Source: Hyphomonadaceae bacterium (lineage in GTDB: Bacteria > Pseudomonadota > Alphaproteobacteria > Rhizobiales > Hyphomicrobiaceae). Taken from it: DNA of 64,000 nt. This document shows, piece by piece, positions 16,753-26,226 of the stretch; positions within the stretch are counted from its first letter, which is position 1, and every line of letters starts with the position of its first letter. The notes under the pieces were generated by a model. The model was not told the origin of the DNA. It saw only the letters and a list, made by a program, of their open reading frames with translations, and did not search any database. The stretch is from positions 1 through 64,000 of the forward strand of contig JAIEQJ010000061.1 of NCBI GenBank assembly GCA_019747815.1, given 5' to 3'. A program made the position numbers and the translations under genes.

Positions 16753-18336
16753 ATGAAGCTCTATCGCGCCTTTGCCACCGTCGGCGGTTTGACCATGGTC
16801 AGCCGTATCCTGGGGTTTGCCCGCGACATCCTGATCGCGGCCACGCTGGGGTCCGGCGCGGTGGCGGACGCGTTTTTCGTGGCGTTCCGCTTCCCCAATC
16901 TCTTCCGGCGGCTGTTCGGCGAGGGCGCCTTCAACTCGGCGTTCGTGCCGCTGTTTGCCGGGCATCTCGAAGGCGAGGGCCGCGAGGCCGCGCGCAAGTT
17001 CGCAGAGGAGGCGTTGGCCGGCCTCGTCTTCGTTCTCGTGCTACTGACCGCGATCGCCCAAATCGCCATGCCGATCTTGATGCTGGGCCTGGCGCCGGGC
17101 TTCGCCGCAACGCCCGAAAAATTCGACCTGGCCGTGCTGCTCACCCGCATCACCATGCCCTATCTGTTGTGCATGTCGGTGGTGGCCCTGCTGTCGGGCG
17201 TGCTGAACTCGGTCGGCAAGTTCGTTGAAAGCTCCGCGGTCTCCATCGTGCTCAATCTCACCATGATGGCCGCCACCGTCATCGCCATCCTGATGGGCCT
17301 CAGCAACGAGCCGCTCGCAGGCGTCGTGCAGGCCTGGGGGGTGTTCGCCGCCGGTGTGTTGCAGCTCGGGCTGCTGCTCTGGGGCGTGCACCGCAACGGG
17401 CTGACGCTGAAGCTGCGCTGGCCGCGCATGACGCCGGGCGTGCGCCGTCTCATCGCGCTCGGCATTCCGGGCATCATCGCCGGCGGCGTCACGCAGCTCA
17501 ACATCGTCATCGGCACCATCATCGCCTCCATGCAGAACGGCGCGGTGTCGCATCTCTATTACGCCGATCGCGTCTATGAGCTGCCGCTCGCCATCGTCGG
17601 CATCGCCATCGGCGTCGTGTTGCTGCCGGACATCGCCCGCCACCTGCGCGCGGGCAATCAGGCTGCGGTCATGGACAGCCAGAACCGCTCCTTCGAGTTC
17701 GCGATGCTGCTCACGCTGCCCGCAGCGGTCGCGCTCGCCGTCGCGCCTACCGCCATTGTGCAGGGCCTGTTCCAGCGCGGCGCGTTCACGGCGGCCGACA
17801 CGCCTCCGACCGCCTATGCCCTGGCCATCTTCGCGCTGGGCCTGCCGTCCTTTGTCATGATCAAGGTGTTCTCGCCCGCCTTTTTCGCGCGCCAGGACAC
17901 GGCAACACCCATGCGCTATGCCGTGCTGAGCCTCACCGCCAACACGCTCGGCTCGATCGCGCTCTTCTTCCTGTTCCGCACGCTGGGCCTGATGCCGCAC
18001 CTCGGCATCGCCGTGGCGACGTCCCTGGGCGGCTGGCTCAACGCCGGCCTGCTGTATCGCACCCTCATCAATCGCGGCGATTTCGTGCCGGACGCGCGAT
18101 TGATGCGCGCGCTGAGGCTCATGGTGCTGTCCAGCCTAATCATGGGCGTCGCCGTCTGGGGCACGGCGACCGTCCTGCAGGAGTGGTTTGCCGCCCCTGG
18201 GGTGGTATTGCGGGCAAGCGGCCTTGCCCTCCTGGTCACCGCGGGGTTGGCGGTCTACGGCGCGGCAGCCCTGATTTCCGGAGCGGTCGAGGTGCGGCAG
18301 TTGCGCGCCCTGCTGCGGCCCAAATCGGTCCCGTAG
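16753..18336 (+). CDS. murJ: lipid II flippase
   Basis: A 527-residue MurJ (MviN), the flippase that moves lipid II across the inner membrane for peptidoglycan synthesis. The hallmark N-terminus MVSRILGFARDILIAATLGSG followed by DAFFVAFRFPNLFRRLFGEG (about residues 15-60) is highly conserved, and the protein has fourteen or so hydrophobic segments. The charged residues of the central cavity (Arg of SRILGFARD and of FRRLFGEGAF) are present. The ATG at 16753 gives MKLYRAFATVGGLT, the usual start. The glnD-murJ-trpS order is typical for the group. Confidence 0.96.
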   Translation: MKLYRAFATVGGLTMVSRILGFARDILIAATLGSGAVADAFFVAFRFPNLFRRLFGEGAFNSAFVPLFAGHLEGEGREAARKFAEEALAGLVFVLVLLTAIAQIAMPILMLGLAPGFAATPEKFDLAVLLTRITMPYLLCMSVVALLSGVLNSVGKFVESSAVSIVLNLTMMAATVIAILMGLSNEPLAGVVQAWGVFAAGVLQLGLLLWGVHRNGLTLKLRWPRMTPGVRRLIALGIPGIIAGGVTQLNIVIGTIIASMQNGAVSHLYYADRVYELPLAIVGIAIGVVLLPDIARHLRAGNQAAVMDSQNRSFEFAMLLTLPAAVALAVAPTAIVQGLFQRGAFTAADTPPTAYALAIFALGLPSFVMIKVFSPAFFARQDTATPMRYAVLSLTANTLGSIALFFLFRTLGLMPHLGIAVATSLGGWLNAGLLYRTLINRGDFVPDARLMRALRLMVLSSLIMGVAVWGTATVLQEWFAAPGVVLRASGLALLVTAGLAVYGAAALISGAVEVRQLRALLRPKSVP

Positions 18337-18412
18337 GCCTACAACCTGAGGGAACACTTGCCTGCAGCCATCGAGCGGGCCATAACCCGCGCCGCATTCG
18401 AAAGGACCTCGC

Positions 18413-19462
18413 ATGGCGTTCCCACCCCGTGTTTTTTCAGGCATGCAGCCAACCGGCAATCTGCATCTGGGCAACTATCTCGGCGCCATGGTGCAGTGGG
18501 TTGCGATGCAGAACACGCACGAGTGCATCTTTTGCGTGGTCGACATGCATGCCATCACGCAGCCAACGTCGGTCTGGGGCGGCCCGGCCGAGCTCAGAGG
18601 CAACATCCGCGCCGTGACGGCCGCCTATCTGGCGGCAGGGATCGACCCGAGGCGGAGCATTCTCTTCAACCAGAGCCAGGTGGCCGAGCATGCGGAGCTG
18701 GCCTGGATCTTCAATTGCGTGGCGCGACTCGGCTGGCTCAACCGCATGACCCAGTTCAAGGAGAAAGCCGGCAAGGACCGCGAGAATGCATCCGTCGGCC
18801 TCTACGCCTATCCGGTGCTGATGGCGGCCGATATTCTTGCCTATCGCGCCACGCATGTGCCGGTCGGCGACGACCAGAAGCAGCACCTGGAGCTGTCCCG
18901 TGATATTGCACAGAAATTCAACAACGATTTCAGCGAATCGATCCGTTCCGCCGGCTTCGAGGACGGCCAATTCTTTCCGCTGCCGGAGCCGGTCATCATG
19001 GGACCTGCCACCCGCGTCATGTCGCTGCGCGACGGCACCAAGAAGATGTCAAAGTCGGACGCGTCCGATCTCTCACGCATCAACATGACGGACGACGCCG
19101 ACACCATCGCCAAGAAGGTCCAGAAGGCCAAGACCGACCCTGAGCCGCTCCCCTCCGAGGAAGCCGGCTTGGCGAACCGGCCCGAGGCCGACAACCTCGT
19201 CGGCATTTACGCGGCGCTTGCCGGCCAGAGCAAAGGCGAGGTCCTCAAGGCCTTCGGCGGCGCCCAATTCTCGACCTTCAAGAAGGCGCTGGCCGAGGTG
19301 GCCGTCTCCAGGATCGCACCCGTCAATGCCGAGATGACGCGCCTGCTCGCCGATCCCGCCGAGATCGACCGCATCCTGGCCGACGGCAGCGCCCGCGCGC
19401 GCGCCATCGCCGGCCCGATCATGAACGATGTGAAGAACATAGTGGGATTCCTGCGCTCATGA
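18413..19462 (+). CDS. trpS: tryptophanyl-tRNA synthetase
   Basis: A 349-residue class I aminoacyl-tRNA synthetase that charges tRNA-Trp. The HIGH-type motif is PTGNLHLGN (about residues 12-20), and the KMSKS motif is in [13 protein letters not shown] (about residue 210). AMP-binding [15 protein letters not shown] is also conserved. Length fits bacterial TrpRS (330-350). AAAGGA (18401-18406) precedes the ATG by 6 bases. It follows murJ by 76 bases and is followed by a universal stress gene. Confidence 0.97.
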   Translation: MAFPPRVFSGMQPTGNLHLGNYLGAMVQWVAMQNTHECIFCVVDMHAITQPTSVWGGPAELRGNIRAVTAAYLAAGIDPRRSILFNQSQVAEHAELAWIFNCVARLGWLNRMTQFKEKAGKDRENASVGLYAYPVLMAADILAYRATHVPVGDDQKQHLELSRDIAQKFNNDFSESIRSAGFEDGQFFPLPEPVIMGPATRVMSLRDGTKKMSKSDASDLSRINMTDDADTIAKKVQKAKTDPEPLPSEEAGLANRPEADNLVGIYAALAGQSKGEVLKAFGGAQFSTFKKALAEVAVSRIAPVNAEMTRLLADPAEIDRILADGSARARAIAGPIMNDVKNIVGFLRS

Positions 19463-19565
19463 AATGGCTCAATGGACGCCGGCACACCCGAAGCAAAGGC
19501 GTGCTGAAGCACGGCAAGTGTCATCCGCTATTGTTGCGGATCGCAACCCGTGGCAGCATGCTCCC

Positions 19566-20066
19566 ATGATGAAAAGGCGCCGGGTATTCGAACAAGGCCA
19601 CGCCCGCAAGCTTCTGGTGATTGTCGACGAGTCGCCGGAGGTTGAAGGCGCTCTTTTCTTCGCCGCGGGGCGCGTCTCCCACGTGGGTGGGCAGATCCTG
19701 CTTCTCTACGTCATCGAGCCCGACAACCAGTTCTGGGACGCCGTGCGTCAGGTCCAGCTCGACGAGCAGACCAACAAGGCAAGAGCGCTGTTCCGCCTCT
19801 TTCGCCGCAAGCTGAGCAATGCCGGCTACGACAAGGTCGTGGTCGAGGAGGTGATCCGCGAGGGCAAGCTGGTCGACGCCATCCAGCAGCAAATCGAGGA
19901 CGATGAGGATGTTGCGGTGCTGATCCTGGGGGCATCGAAGGAGGCAACCGGACCGGGTCCGCTGGTCTCTTCGCTGGCAACCGGCGCCACGGCGGGCAAG
20001 TTCCCCATCCCCATCACCATCGTGCCCGGCGATCTCAGCCTTGAGCAGATTCAAGCCTTGGCGTGA
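19566..20066 (+). CDS. universal stress protein (UspA family)
   Basis: A 166-residue single-domain UspA-fold protein. The first strand ARKLLVIVDESPEVEGALFFA and the central LLLYVIEPDNQFW segment match the family, and the C-terminal IPITIVPGDLS is the usual last strand. The ATP-binding GxxG-x9-G-S/T motif is poorly conserved: the region reads VLILGASKEATGPGPLVSSL, so nucleotide binding is doubtful. The ATG at 19566 (another ATG follows directly) is chosen over in-frame upstream codons that lack family similarity. In Hyphomicrobiales this gene regularly lies between trpS and nfuA, as here. Confidence 0.85.
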   Translation: MMKRRRVFEQGHARKLLVIVDESPEVEGALFFAAGRVSHVGGQILLLYVIEPDNQFWDAVRQVQLDEQTNKARALFRLFRRKLSNAGYDKVVVEEVIREGKLVDAIQQQIEDDEDVAVLILGASKEATGPGPLVSSLATGATAGKFPIPITIVPGDLSLEQIQALA

Positions 20067-20083
20067 TCTCATCCTCGCATGGC

Positions 20084-20104
20084 CCCGGGATGCGTGATCC
20101 CGGG
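20084..20104. repeat. perfect stem-loop CCCGGGAT/ATCCCGGG
   Basis: An 8-base-pair perfect stem around GCGTG, 17 bases after the universal-stress stop. The ATCCCGGGATG core resembles intergenic REP-like repeats of related genomes. It could serve as a terminator, but no T-tract follows. Confidence 0.45.
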
Positions 20105-20190
20105 ATGCATGGTCCTAGGTTTTTGACGCGCCGATCCCCATCTACTAGAATGATTCCAAAGTAGTCATGTCCCTGAGCAGAGCGACGCCC

Positions 20191-20751
20191 ATGTTCATCC
20201 AGACCGAGCACACGCCCAATCCGGCAACTCTCAAGTTCATCCCCGGCAAGACCGTGCTGGGTGACGGCACCGTGGATTACCGATCGAAGTTGGAAGCGGC
20301 GGGCTCCCCGCTCGCGACCAGACTGTTCGACATCGACGGCGTGACGGGCGTCTTCCTCGGCTCGGATTTCATCTCCGTGACCAAAGGCGATGCCGAGTGG
20401 CCGCACATCAAGCCGGCCATCCTCGGCGCCATCATGGAGCACTACATGTCCGGCGCGCCCGTGGTGGACGGCGGCGACGCCGCGGAGCAGGACGCGGGGG
20501 CTGAGCACTACGATCCCAAGGACGAGGATACGGTGAAGACCATCAAGGAGCTGCTGGATACGCGCGTGCGCCCGGCCGTTGCCAACGATGGGGGCGACAT
20601 CACCTTCCATGGCTTCAAGGATGGCGTGGTGTTCCTGCACATGCGCGGAGCGTGTGCCGGCTGCCCCAGCTCCACGGCGACACTACGCCACGGCATAGAG
20701 AATCTGCTCAAGCACTTCTGCCCCGACGTGCAGGAAGTACGACCCGTCTAG
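20191..20751 (+). CDS. nfuA: Fe-S cluster scaffold/carrier, NfuA/NifU-like
   Basis: A 186-residue protein with an N-terminal Nfu domain (MFIQTEHTPNPATLKFIPG, to about residue 90) and a C-terminal NifU-like domain with the CxxC cluster site GACAGCPSS (about residues 155-163). Such proteins receive and deliver [4Fe-4S] clusters to targets; in this neighbourhood likely clients are radical-SAM enzymes such as MiaB and RimO. The ATG at 20191 matches the near-invariant MFIQTE start; an ATG at 20167 would add eight residues. A perfect intrinsic terminator follows. Confidence 0.93.
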   Translation: MFIQTEHTPNPATLKFIPGKTVLGDGTVDYRSKLEAAGSPLATRLFDIDGVTGVFLGSDFISVTKGDAEWPHIKPAILGAIMEHYMSGAPVVDGGDAAEQDAGAEHYDPKDEDTVKTIKELLDTRVRPAVANDGGDITFHGFKDGVVFLHMRGACAGCPSSTATLRHGIENLLKHFCPDVQEVRPV

Positions 20752-20780
20752 CAGCAAAGCCGATCATACAGGCATAATGC

Positions 20781-20810
20781 ACCCCGCTCGCTGATCGAGC
20801 GGGGTTTTTT
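20781..20810 (+). terminator. intrinsic terminator of nfuA
   Basis: A textbook Rho-independent terminator: perfect 10-base-pair stem ACCCCGCTCG / CGAGCGGGGT, 5-base loop CTGAT, then TTTTTT (20805-20810). It lies 29 bases after the nfuA stop and ends 15 bases before the next start, so the nitroreductase-tsaB-rimI genes likely have their own promoter or depend on read-through. Confidence 0.9.
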
Positions 20811-20825
20811 GTGGTGGGAGGACCT

Positions 20826-21407
20826 ATGCCGGCACGACTGGACGATGCCGCCTTGAAGCAGTTGTTCCTGGACGCGCGCACCTACCGGGCCTGGCAGCCG
20901 CGCGAGGTTCCCGACAGCCTTCTCAAAGAGCTGTTCGATCTGTTCAAGATGGGACCGACGGCCTCCAACTGTCTCCCCGCCCGCCTCCTGTTCGTGAAAT
21001 CGAAAGCGGCGAAGGAACGCCTCAAGCCCCATCTGAGCGCAGGCAATGTCGATAAGACCATGGCCGCCCCCGCAACCGCGATCGTGGCCTATGACGCACG
21101 CTTCTTCGAGCATCCGCCCAAGGGGCAGGAGCCGCTGAGCGGGTTTGCCGACAAGCCGGAGCGGGCCCAAACGGCCGCGCTGCGCAACAGCTCCCTGCAG
21201 GGCGGCTATCTGATCATCGCCGCGCGTGCGCTCGGGCTCGATTGCGGGCCCATGTCGGGGTTCGACAATGCTGGCGTCGACAGGGAGTTTTTCGCCGGCA
21301 CCGACCGCAAGTCGAACTTTCTATGCAACCTTGGGTTTGGCGATCCGGCGGGCCTGCGCCCGAGGGGACCGCGCTTTGATTTCGACGACATCGCCAAGAT
21401 CCTCTAG
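20826..21407 (+). CDS. nitroreductase-family protein, RutE/HadB-like (malonic semialdehyde reductase type)
   Basis: A 193-residue FMN-dependent nitroreductase-fold protein. The opening [20 protein letters not shown] and [17 protein letters not shown], then the C-terminal [20 protein letters not shown] and [12 protein letters not shown] segments, are characteristic of the RutE group (E. coli malonic semialdehyde reductase, about 196 residues). No other rut genes are nearby, so pyrimidine catabolism cannot be inferred; the physiological substrate is open. GGGAGG (20816-20821) supports the ATG at 20826. It is 6 bases before tsaB, likely co-transcribed. Confidence 0.85.
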   Translation: MPARLDDAALKQLFLDARTYRAWQPREVPDSLLKELFDLFKMGPTASNCLPARLLFVKSKAAKERLKPHLSAGNVDKTMAAPATAIVAYDARFFEHPPKGQEPLSGFADKPERAQTAALRNSSLQGGYLIIAARALGLDCGPMSGFDNAGVDREFFAGTDRKSNFLCNLGFGDPAGLRPRGPRFDFDDIAKIL

Positions 21408-21413
21408 GCAGCC

Positions 21414-22109
21414 ATGAACGTTCTCGCCTTCGATACCTGTTTTGGAGCGGTGTCGGTCGCCGTGCGGTGGCGGAGCGCCCGGGGCGAGTGGCTGCTGCGC
21501 GAAGCCTATGAAGCGCGCACCACCGGCCACGCCGAGCGCCTGTTCCCCATGATGGCCGAGGTCATGGAAGGGGCCGGGCTGGCTTTCTCCTCGCTCGACC
21601 GCATCGCCGTGACCGTGGGTCCAGGCACGTTCACGGGTGTGCGTGTCGGCGTTGCGGCCGCGCGCGCGTTGGCTTTGACCACGGGCAGGCCCGTCGTCGG
21701 CACGACGAGCCTCGCCGTCATGGCCCATCGCGCCGATCTTCTGGTGGGGCAGAAGCGCGCCGGTCGGCCGCTGGCCGTCGCCGTCGATGCGCGCCGCGAC
21801 ATGGTCTACGTCCAGCTCTTCGCCGAGCCTGCGCTGGGAGCCGGTGAGGCCGCCCTGGCAACGCACGAGGAGGCAGCCCGCACCATCGGGCAAGAGCCGG
21901 TGCTCCTTGTCGGATCCGGAGCGGCAGCCGTTGCCGCGGCCCTTGGCGGCCAGGCTGAGGTCGAGTTCCCCGACCTGCAGCCGCATGCCCGGTCGCTTGC
22001 CATCGTGGCTGCGGAGCTCATGCCGATGGCCCCCGTCAAGCCCATCTATCTGAGGCCGCCGGACGCCAAGCCGCAGGCCGACAAATCCCCGCCGAGGATG
22101 CCCCTGTGA
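21414..22109 (+). CDS. tsaB: tRNA threonylcarbamoyladenosine biosynthesis protein TsaB
   Basis: A 231-residue TsaB, the inactive TsaD paralogue that partners TsaD and TsaE in making t6A37 in ANN-decoding tRNAs. The ASKHA-fold opening MNVLAFDTCFGAVSVAV, the VGPGTFTGVRVGVAAARALAL segment (about residues 68-88) and AVDARRDMVYVQLF are diagnostic. It overlaps rimI by GTGA, and tsaB-rimI adjacency is widespread. The C-terminus ends with the KPIYLRPPDAKPQ motif commonly found in the family. Confidence 0.95.
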   Translation: MNVLAFDTCFGAVSVAVRWRSARGEWLLREAYEARTTGHAERLFPMMAEVMEGAGLAFSSLDRIAVTVGPGTFTGVRVGVAAARALALTTGRPVVGTTSLAVMAHRADLLVGQKRAGRPLAVAVDARRDMVYVQLFAEPALGAGEAALATHEEAARTIGQEPVLLVGSGAAAVAAALGGQAEVEFPDLQPHARSLAIVAAELMPMAPVKPIYLRPPDAKPQADKSPPRMPL

Positions 22110-22582
22110 CGACGCCCCCCCGCCTCAAGCACGTCAGCATCCTGTGGGTGGGAACAGACGGCGCCGAAGAGTTGGCGAGATTGCATGCCCGCCTTTTTTC
22201 CCCGGCTTGGGACATGGCGAGCTTCAAGCTTCTGCTCGATCATCCGGGATCCATTGCCCTCACGGCGCGGACCGGCGAGCCGCCCGAGACCGCTGGCTTC
22301 ATCCTGGGCCGGCTGGTGGCGGACGAAGCGGAAATTCTCACGCTCGGCGTCTGTGAGAGCTGGCAGCGCCGAGGCATTGGCCGGCAACTGGTCGAGGCCC
22401 TCTGCCGGGCCGCCAAAAAAGCGGAAGCGCGCCGGCTGCATCTTGAGGTTGCCGCCGGCAATGCCATCGCGATCCGGCTCTACAAGAGTCTGGGCTTTGA
22501 AGACATCGGACGCCGCAAAGGTTACTACGAGCGCCCGGGCGCCGCGCCCGAGGATGCCATTAACCTGTCGCTTGCGCTCTAA
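22106..22582 (+). CDS. rimI: ribosomal-protein-alanine N-acetyltransferase-like GNAT enzyme
   Basis: A 158-residue GNAT acetyltransferase. The acetyl-CoA site is ESWQRRGIGRQLVEAL (Q/R-x-x-G-x-G/A, about residues 87-102), and LEVAAGNAIAIRLYKSLGFE followed by GRRKGYYERPGA matches RimI. RimI acetylates the N-terminus of ribosomal protein S18, though homologues may act on other proteins. Translation begins at GTG 22106 inside the tsaB stop (GTGA overlap), supporting coupling. The order tsaB-rimI-fur is usual in this group. Confidence 0.9.
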   Translation: MTTPPRLKHVSILWVGTDGAEELARLHARLFSPAWDMASFKLLLDHPGSIALTARTGEPPETAGFILGRLVADEAEILTLGVCESWQRRGIGRQLVEALCRAAKKAEARRLHLEVAAGNAIAIRLYKSLGFEDIGRRKGYYERPGAAPEDAINLSLAL

Positions 22583-22667
22583 AGTCCGCTCCCAGCCGGC
22601 GGTGGACGGCCCCTGGGAGGTGGCCTATAAACGGCCACTGAGGATTCGGGCCAGTTTATCCGGAAAT

Positions 22668-23105
22668 ATGTCCGCTTCGCTCGAACAGGCAAGCCGCATC
22701 GAACGGCTCTGCGCCACCAAGCGGCTGCGCATGACCGGGCAGAGACGCGTGATCGCCCGCGTCCTTTCGGCGGCCAAAGATCATCCCGATGTCGAGGAAG
22801 TCTATCGGCGCGCGCATGCGGTCGATGCGCGGATTTCGCTGTCCACGGTTTATCGCACCCTCAAGCTGTTGGCCGCCAACGGCATCCTGGAGCGTCATGA
22901 TTTCGGCGCCGGCCGTGGGCGCTATGAGGAGGCGACCCGCAGCCACCACGATCATCTGATCGACCTTGAAAGCGGCAGCGTGATCGAGTTCAGAAACGAG
23001 GATATCGAGCGCATCCAGCAGCGTGTGGCGCAAGAGCTCGGGTTCGATCTCGTCGGCCACAAACTCGAGCTCTACGGCGTGCCGGCCAAGCGGGCCCGCA
23101 AGTAG
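22668..23105 (+). CDS. fur: Fur-family metal-responsive repressor (Fur/Mur)
   Basis: A 145-residue Fur-family regulator: winged helix in residues 1-85 (RLRMTGQRRVIARVLSAA, then ISLSTVYRTLKLLAANGILE) and the metal-binding HHDHLIDLESGSVIEF motif. In Hyphomicrobiales the protein encoded at this locus often senses manganese (Mur) and represses Mn uptake, while iron control passes to Irr and RirA; Irr is present at 48386. Which metal is sensed here cannot be decided from sequence. The CxxC structural zinc site of enteric Fur is absent, as usual for this group. It is followed by miaB after 122 bases without a gene. Confidence 0.93.
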   Translation: MSASLEQASRIERLCATKRLRMTGQRRVIARVLSAAKDHPDVEEVYRRAHAVDARISLSTVYRTLKLLAANGILERHDFGAGRGRYEEATRSHHDHLIDLESGSVIEFRNEDIERIQQRVAQELGFDLVGHKLELYGVPAKRARK

Positions 23106-23227
23106 CAGGTGAGGGGGCTCGACACCCGTCGGCCCTTTACGCTGCCCGCCGTCCCGGCTAAACCATTGGCCGTGAATGCTGCACTGCAAAAATGCGTCTC
23201 GCGTCCGAGGCGCCGGGACATACCGGC

Positions 23228-24577
23228 ATGACAACGCCCAAGAAAATATTCGCCAAGACGTTCGGCTGCCAGATGAACGTCTACGATACCGGGCGCATGA
23301 CGGAGATGCTTGCCCCCATGGGCTTTGTGGAAACGCAGGCCCTGGAAGAGGCGGATGTCGTCCTTCTCAATACCTGCCACATCCGCGACAAGGCTGTCGA
23401 AAAGGTCTACTCCGATCTCGGCCGCATTCGCGAGGTGAAGGACGATCGCCGCGGGGCCGGCAAAGCCACGATCATTGCCGTGGCGGGGTGTGTGGCGCAG
23501 GCCGAGGGCGCCGAGATCGTGAGGCGCGAGCCCAGCGTAGACCTCGTGGTCGGGCCGCAGAGCTATCATCGCCTGGGTGAGCTCATCGCGCGGGCGGCGC
23601 GCGATGCGCGTCCGATCGTCGAGACCGAGTTTCCCGAGCAGGACAAATTTGCCTTGCTGCCCGAGCGCGCTCCAGCGCGCGCGGCGACAGCCTTCCTGAC
23701 CGTGCAGGAAGGTTGTGACAGGTTCTGCACCTTCTGCGTGGTTCCCTACACGCGGGGCGCGGAATATTCGCGGGCCGTTGCGGACGTGGACGCGGAGGCG
23801 CGCCGATTGGCGGCCCATGGCGTGCGCGAAATCACGCTGCTTGGGCAGAACGTCAACGCCTATCATGGGCTGGGGCCCGATGGGCGGCCGTGGTCGCTGG
23901 CGCAGCTCATCGGGCAGCTTGCCAGCATCGAGGGGCTTGAGCGCCTGCGGTACACCACCAGCCATCCACGCGACATGGCCGACGATCTGATCGCCGCGCA
24001 CCGTGACGAGGCGAAGCTGATGCCCTTCCTGCACCTGCCGTTTCAGGCCGGCGCCGACCGCATTCTCGCCGCCATGAACCGTAAGCACACGTGCACCGAC
24101 TACCTGGCCCTCGTCGACCGTATCCGTGCCGCACGTCCCGACATCGCGCTGTCAACCGATGTCATCGTCGGCTTTCCCGGCGAGACCGATGCGGAGTTCG
24201 AGGATACCCTGAGGGTGCTGGAGCGCGTGCGCTTCGCCCAAGCCTACAGCTTCAAGTACAGTCTGCGGCCGGGAACACCCGCCGCCAGCCTGGAGCAGCT
24301 TCCCGAGGAGGTGAAGATTGCGCGGCTCAATCGGCTCCAGGGGATTATCAATACACATCAAACGTTGTTCAATTCCGCCCAGGTCGGCAAGGTTCTGCCG
24401 GTGCTTTTTGATCGCCAGGGGCGGCGCCCGGGGCAGCTCGTCGGCCGTTCCCCCTATCTGCAGGCGGTCCATACACAGCTCGATTCATCGTGCCTCGGCA
24501 AGACCTTGGAGGTTGAAATTACGGCCGCCGGCCCCAATAGTTTGGCTGGGGTTGTACAGGCGGCCAGCGCCGCTTGA
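23228..24577 (+). CDS. miaB: tRNA-2-methylthio-N6-dimethylallyladenosine synthase
   Basis: A 449-residue radical-SAM methylthiotransferase that adds the methylthio group to i6A37 in tRNAs. The UPF0004 cysteines are in [20 protein letters not shown] and VAGCVAQ; the radical-SAM motif is [17 protein letters not shown] (about residues 162-178), and a C-terminal TRAM domain ends the protein. The GCQMN and CVVPYTRG signatures identify MiaB rather than RimO. The ATG at 23228 gives the standard [14 protein letters not shown] start. It precedes phoH and ybeY, the usual order. Confidence 0.96.
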   Translation: MTTPKKIFAKTFGCQMNVYDTGRMTEMLAPMGFVETQALEEADVVLLNTCHIRDKAVEKVYSDLGRIREVKDDRRGAGKATIIAVAGCVAQAEGAEIVRREPSVDLVVGPQSYHRLGELIARAARDARPIVETEFPEQDKFALLPERAPARAATAFLTVQEGCDRFCTFCVVPYTRGAEYSRAVADVDAEARRLAAHGVREITLLGQNVNAYHGLGPDGRPWSLAQLIGQLASIEGLERLRYTTSHPRDMADDLIAAHRDEAKLMPFLHLPFQAGADRILAAMNRKHTCTDYLALVDRIRAARPDIALSTDVIVGFPGETDAEFEDTLRVLERVRFAQAYSFKYSLRPGTPAASLEQLPEEVKIARLNRLQGIINTHQTLFNSAQVGKVLPVLFDRQGRRPGQLVGRSPYLQAVHTQLDSSCLGKTLEVEITAAGPNSLAGVVQAASAA

Positions 24578-24650
24578 GGCGGAGGGCACGGAGTGTGGTA
24601 GGGTGCGGCTTGAGGATTCGGGAACCTGCATTCATTCGGAGGCCGCCTAA

Positions 24651-25649
24651 TTGACAGGCGTGCGTGGGCCAGCGGCGGCGGGCTTGGGCAAAATGCCCCG
24701 GGCCGAGCAGGCACGCTTGGTCGTGCCATTCGAGGACAATCGCCATCTCAATCGCCTTCTTGGCGAGTACGACGGCCACCTGGCATTGCTGGAGGAGCGC
24801 CTGGGCATCGCCGCCCATGCCCATGGCAACGTGGTGACCCTGACGGGCCCGCCGGAGGCCTGCGAGATTGCGCGCGACGTGCTGGAGAATCTCTATGCGC
24901 GCGTCCGTCAGGGCGAGGACATCAGCGCGGGCGATATCGACGGTCTTCTGCGCCATGCCAAGGCGGAGGCGCCCGCCAAGGATGGCCTCGCGCAGATCCG
25001 CACCCGCCGCAAGGTGATCACGGCACGCTCGCCGACCCAGACCAGCTATATTCAAGCCTTGGACCGCGTCGATCTCGTGTTCGGCCTCGGCCCGGCAGGT
25101 ACGGGCAAGACCTATCTGGCGGTTGCCTATGCTGCCCAGTGTCTGGAACGCGGACAGGTCGAGCGGATCATTCTGTCCCGGCCGGCCGTCGAAGCCGGCG
25201 AGCGGCTGGGGTTTCTTCCAGGTGACATGCGGGAAAAGGTCGATCCCTACCTCCGCCCGCTTTACGATGCACTCTACGATGTGCTGCCCCCGGCCAAGGT
25301 CGAGCGCGATCTGACCGCCGGCGTCATCGAGATTGCGCCGCTCGCCTTCATGCGCGGACGAACGTTGGCGCATTCGTTCATCATTCTGGATGAAGCACAG
25401 AACACGTCGGCGATGCAGATGAAGATGTTTCTCACCCGCATCGGCGAAGGATCGAAGATGGTGATCACGGGCGATCCGAGCCAGATCGACCTGCCGCCAG
25501 GCCAGAAATCGGGCCTTGAGGAAGCCGTGGCGCTGCTCTCGGGCATCAGAGGCATCGAGACGGTTCGTTTCAATTCAGGCGACGTGGTGCGCCGAGATCT
25601 GGTGGCGCGCATCGTCGAGGCCTACGACAAAGCCGGCAAGAACGGCTAG
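24651..25649 (+). CDS. phoH: PhoH-like P-loop ATPase/helicase (YbeZ type)
   Basis: A 332-residue PhoH-family protein. An N-terminal KH-like region (to about residue 90) is followed by Walker A FGLGPAGTGKTYLA (about residues 145-158) and Walker B FIILDEAQNT (about 243-252), with ITGDPSQIDLP as sensor. YbeZ-type PhoH proteins act with the endonuclease YbeY in rRNA maturation and RNA metabolism. The start is taken as TTG 24651 because CGGAGG (24638-24643) sits at the right distance; an ATG at 24693 is the alternative and loses 14 residues. It lies directly before ybeY, with a 15-base gap. Confidence 0.93.
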   Translation: MTGVRGPAAAGLGKMPRAEQARLVVPFEDNRHLNRLLGEYDGHLALLEERLGIAAHAHGNVVTLTGPPEACEIARDVLENLYARVRQGEDISAGDIDGLLRHAKAEAPAKDGLAQIRTRRKVITARSPTQTSYIQALDRVDLVFGLGPAGTGKTYLAVAYAAQCLERGQVERIILSRPAVEAGERLGFLPGDMREKVDPYLRPLYDALYDVLPPAKVERDLTAGVIEIAPLAFMRGRTLAHSFIILDEAQNTSAMQMKMFLTRIGEGSKMVITGDPSQIDLPPGQKSGLEEAVALLSGIRGIETVRFNSGDVVRRDLVARIVEAYDKAGKNG

Positions 25650-25664
25650 CGCTGTGCGTTGCTT

Positions 25665-26219
25665 ATGAACGACCCAAGCGACAGTACGCTCGCGGCTCCG
25701 GCCAGCGACTCCACCGCCGCCTCGGAACCTCCAGAACGGCTCTTAGTCGTCATCGTACATGAAGCCGGTGACTGGAGTGCCTTTGCCGAACACGAGCAGG
25801 CGATCGAGCGAGCGGCCGCCGCGCTTGCCGGCCATTCCAGGTGCCGACGCGCCCTGGGTGCGGAGGCAACCGTGGTTCTGGCTGATGAAGCGCTGGTCCG
25901 CACCCTCAACCGCACCTATCGCGGCAAGGACAAGCCGACCAACGTTCTGTCCTTTCCGTTCCAGGTTCCACCCGGCGCAGCCCGGAGCGGCATCCTGGGC
26001 GATGTCGTGCTGGCCGCGGAGACCCTCGCACGCGAGGCGGCGGAGCGGACAATTCCGCCCGTGCACCACCTCCAGCACCTCGTCGTCCATGGACTGTTGC
26101 ATCTTCTGGGGTTCGAGCATGAGACGGACAGCGAGGCCCACGACATGGAGCGGCTAGAAACCGAAATTCTGGCAACGCTCGGGATCGCGGACCCTTATGC
26201 ACCTGTCGAGATCGAATAA
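25665..26219 (+). CDS. ybeY: endoribonuclease YbeY (rRNA maturation factor)
   Basis: A 184-residue YbeY metal-dependent RNase, required for 16S rRNA 3' end maturation and 70S quality control. The three-histidine site is HGLLHLLGFEH (about residues 128-138) and is intact; LNRTYRGKDKPTNVLSFPF is the other family signature. The N-terminal 25 residues are Ser/Pro/Ala-rich and unconserved. The ATG at 25665 is used; an in-frame TTG two codons earlier is possible. It overlaps nothing and is followed after 7 bases by the CBS-domain gene, so phoH-ybeY-corC-lnt is likely one operon. Confidence 0.94.
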   Translation: MNDPSDSTLAAPASDSTAASEPPERLLVVIVHEAGDWSAFAEHEQAIERAAAALAGHSRCRRALGAEATVVLADEALVRTLNRTYRGKDKPTNVLSFPFQVPPGAARSGILGDVVLAAETLAREAAERTIPPVHHLQHLVVHGLLHLLGFEHETDSEAHDMERLETEILATLGIADPYAPVEIE

Positions 26220-26226
26220 GAGTGCC

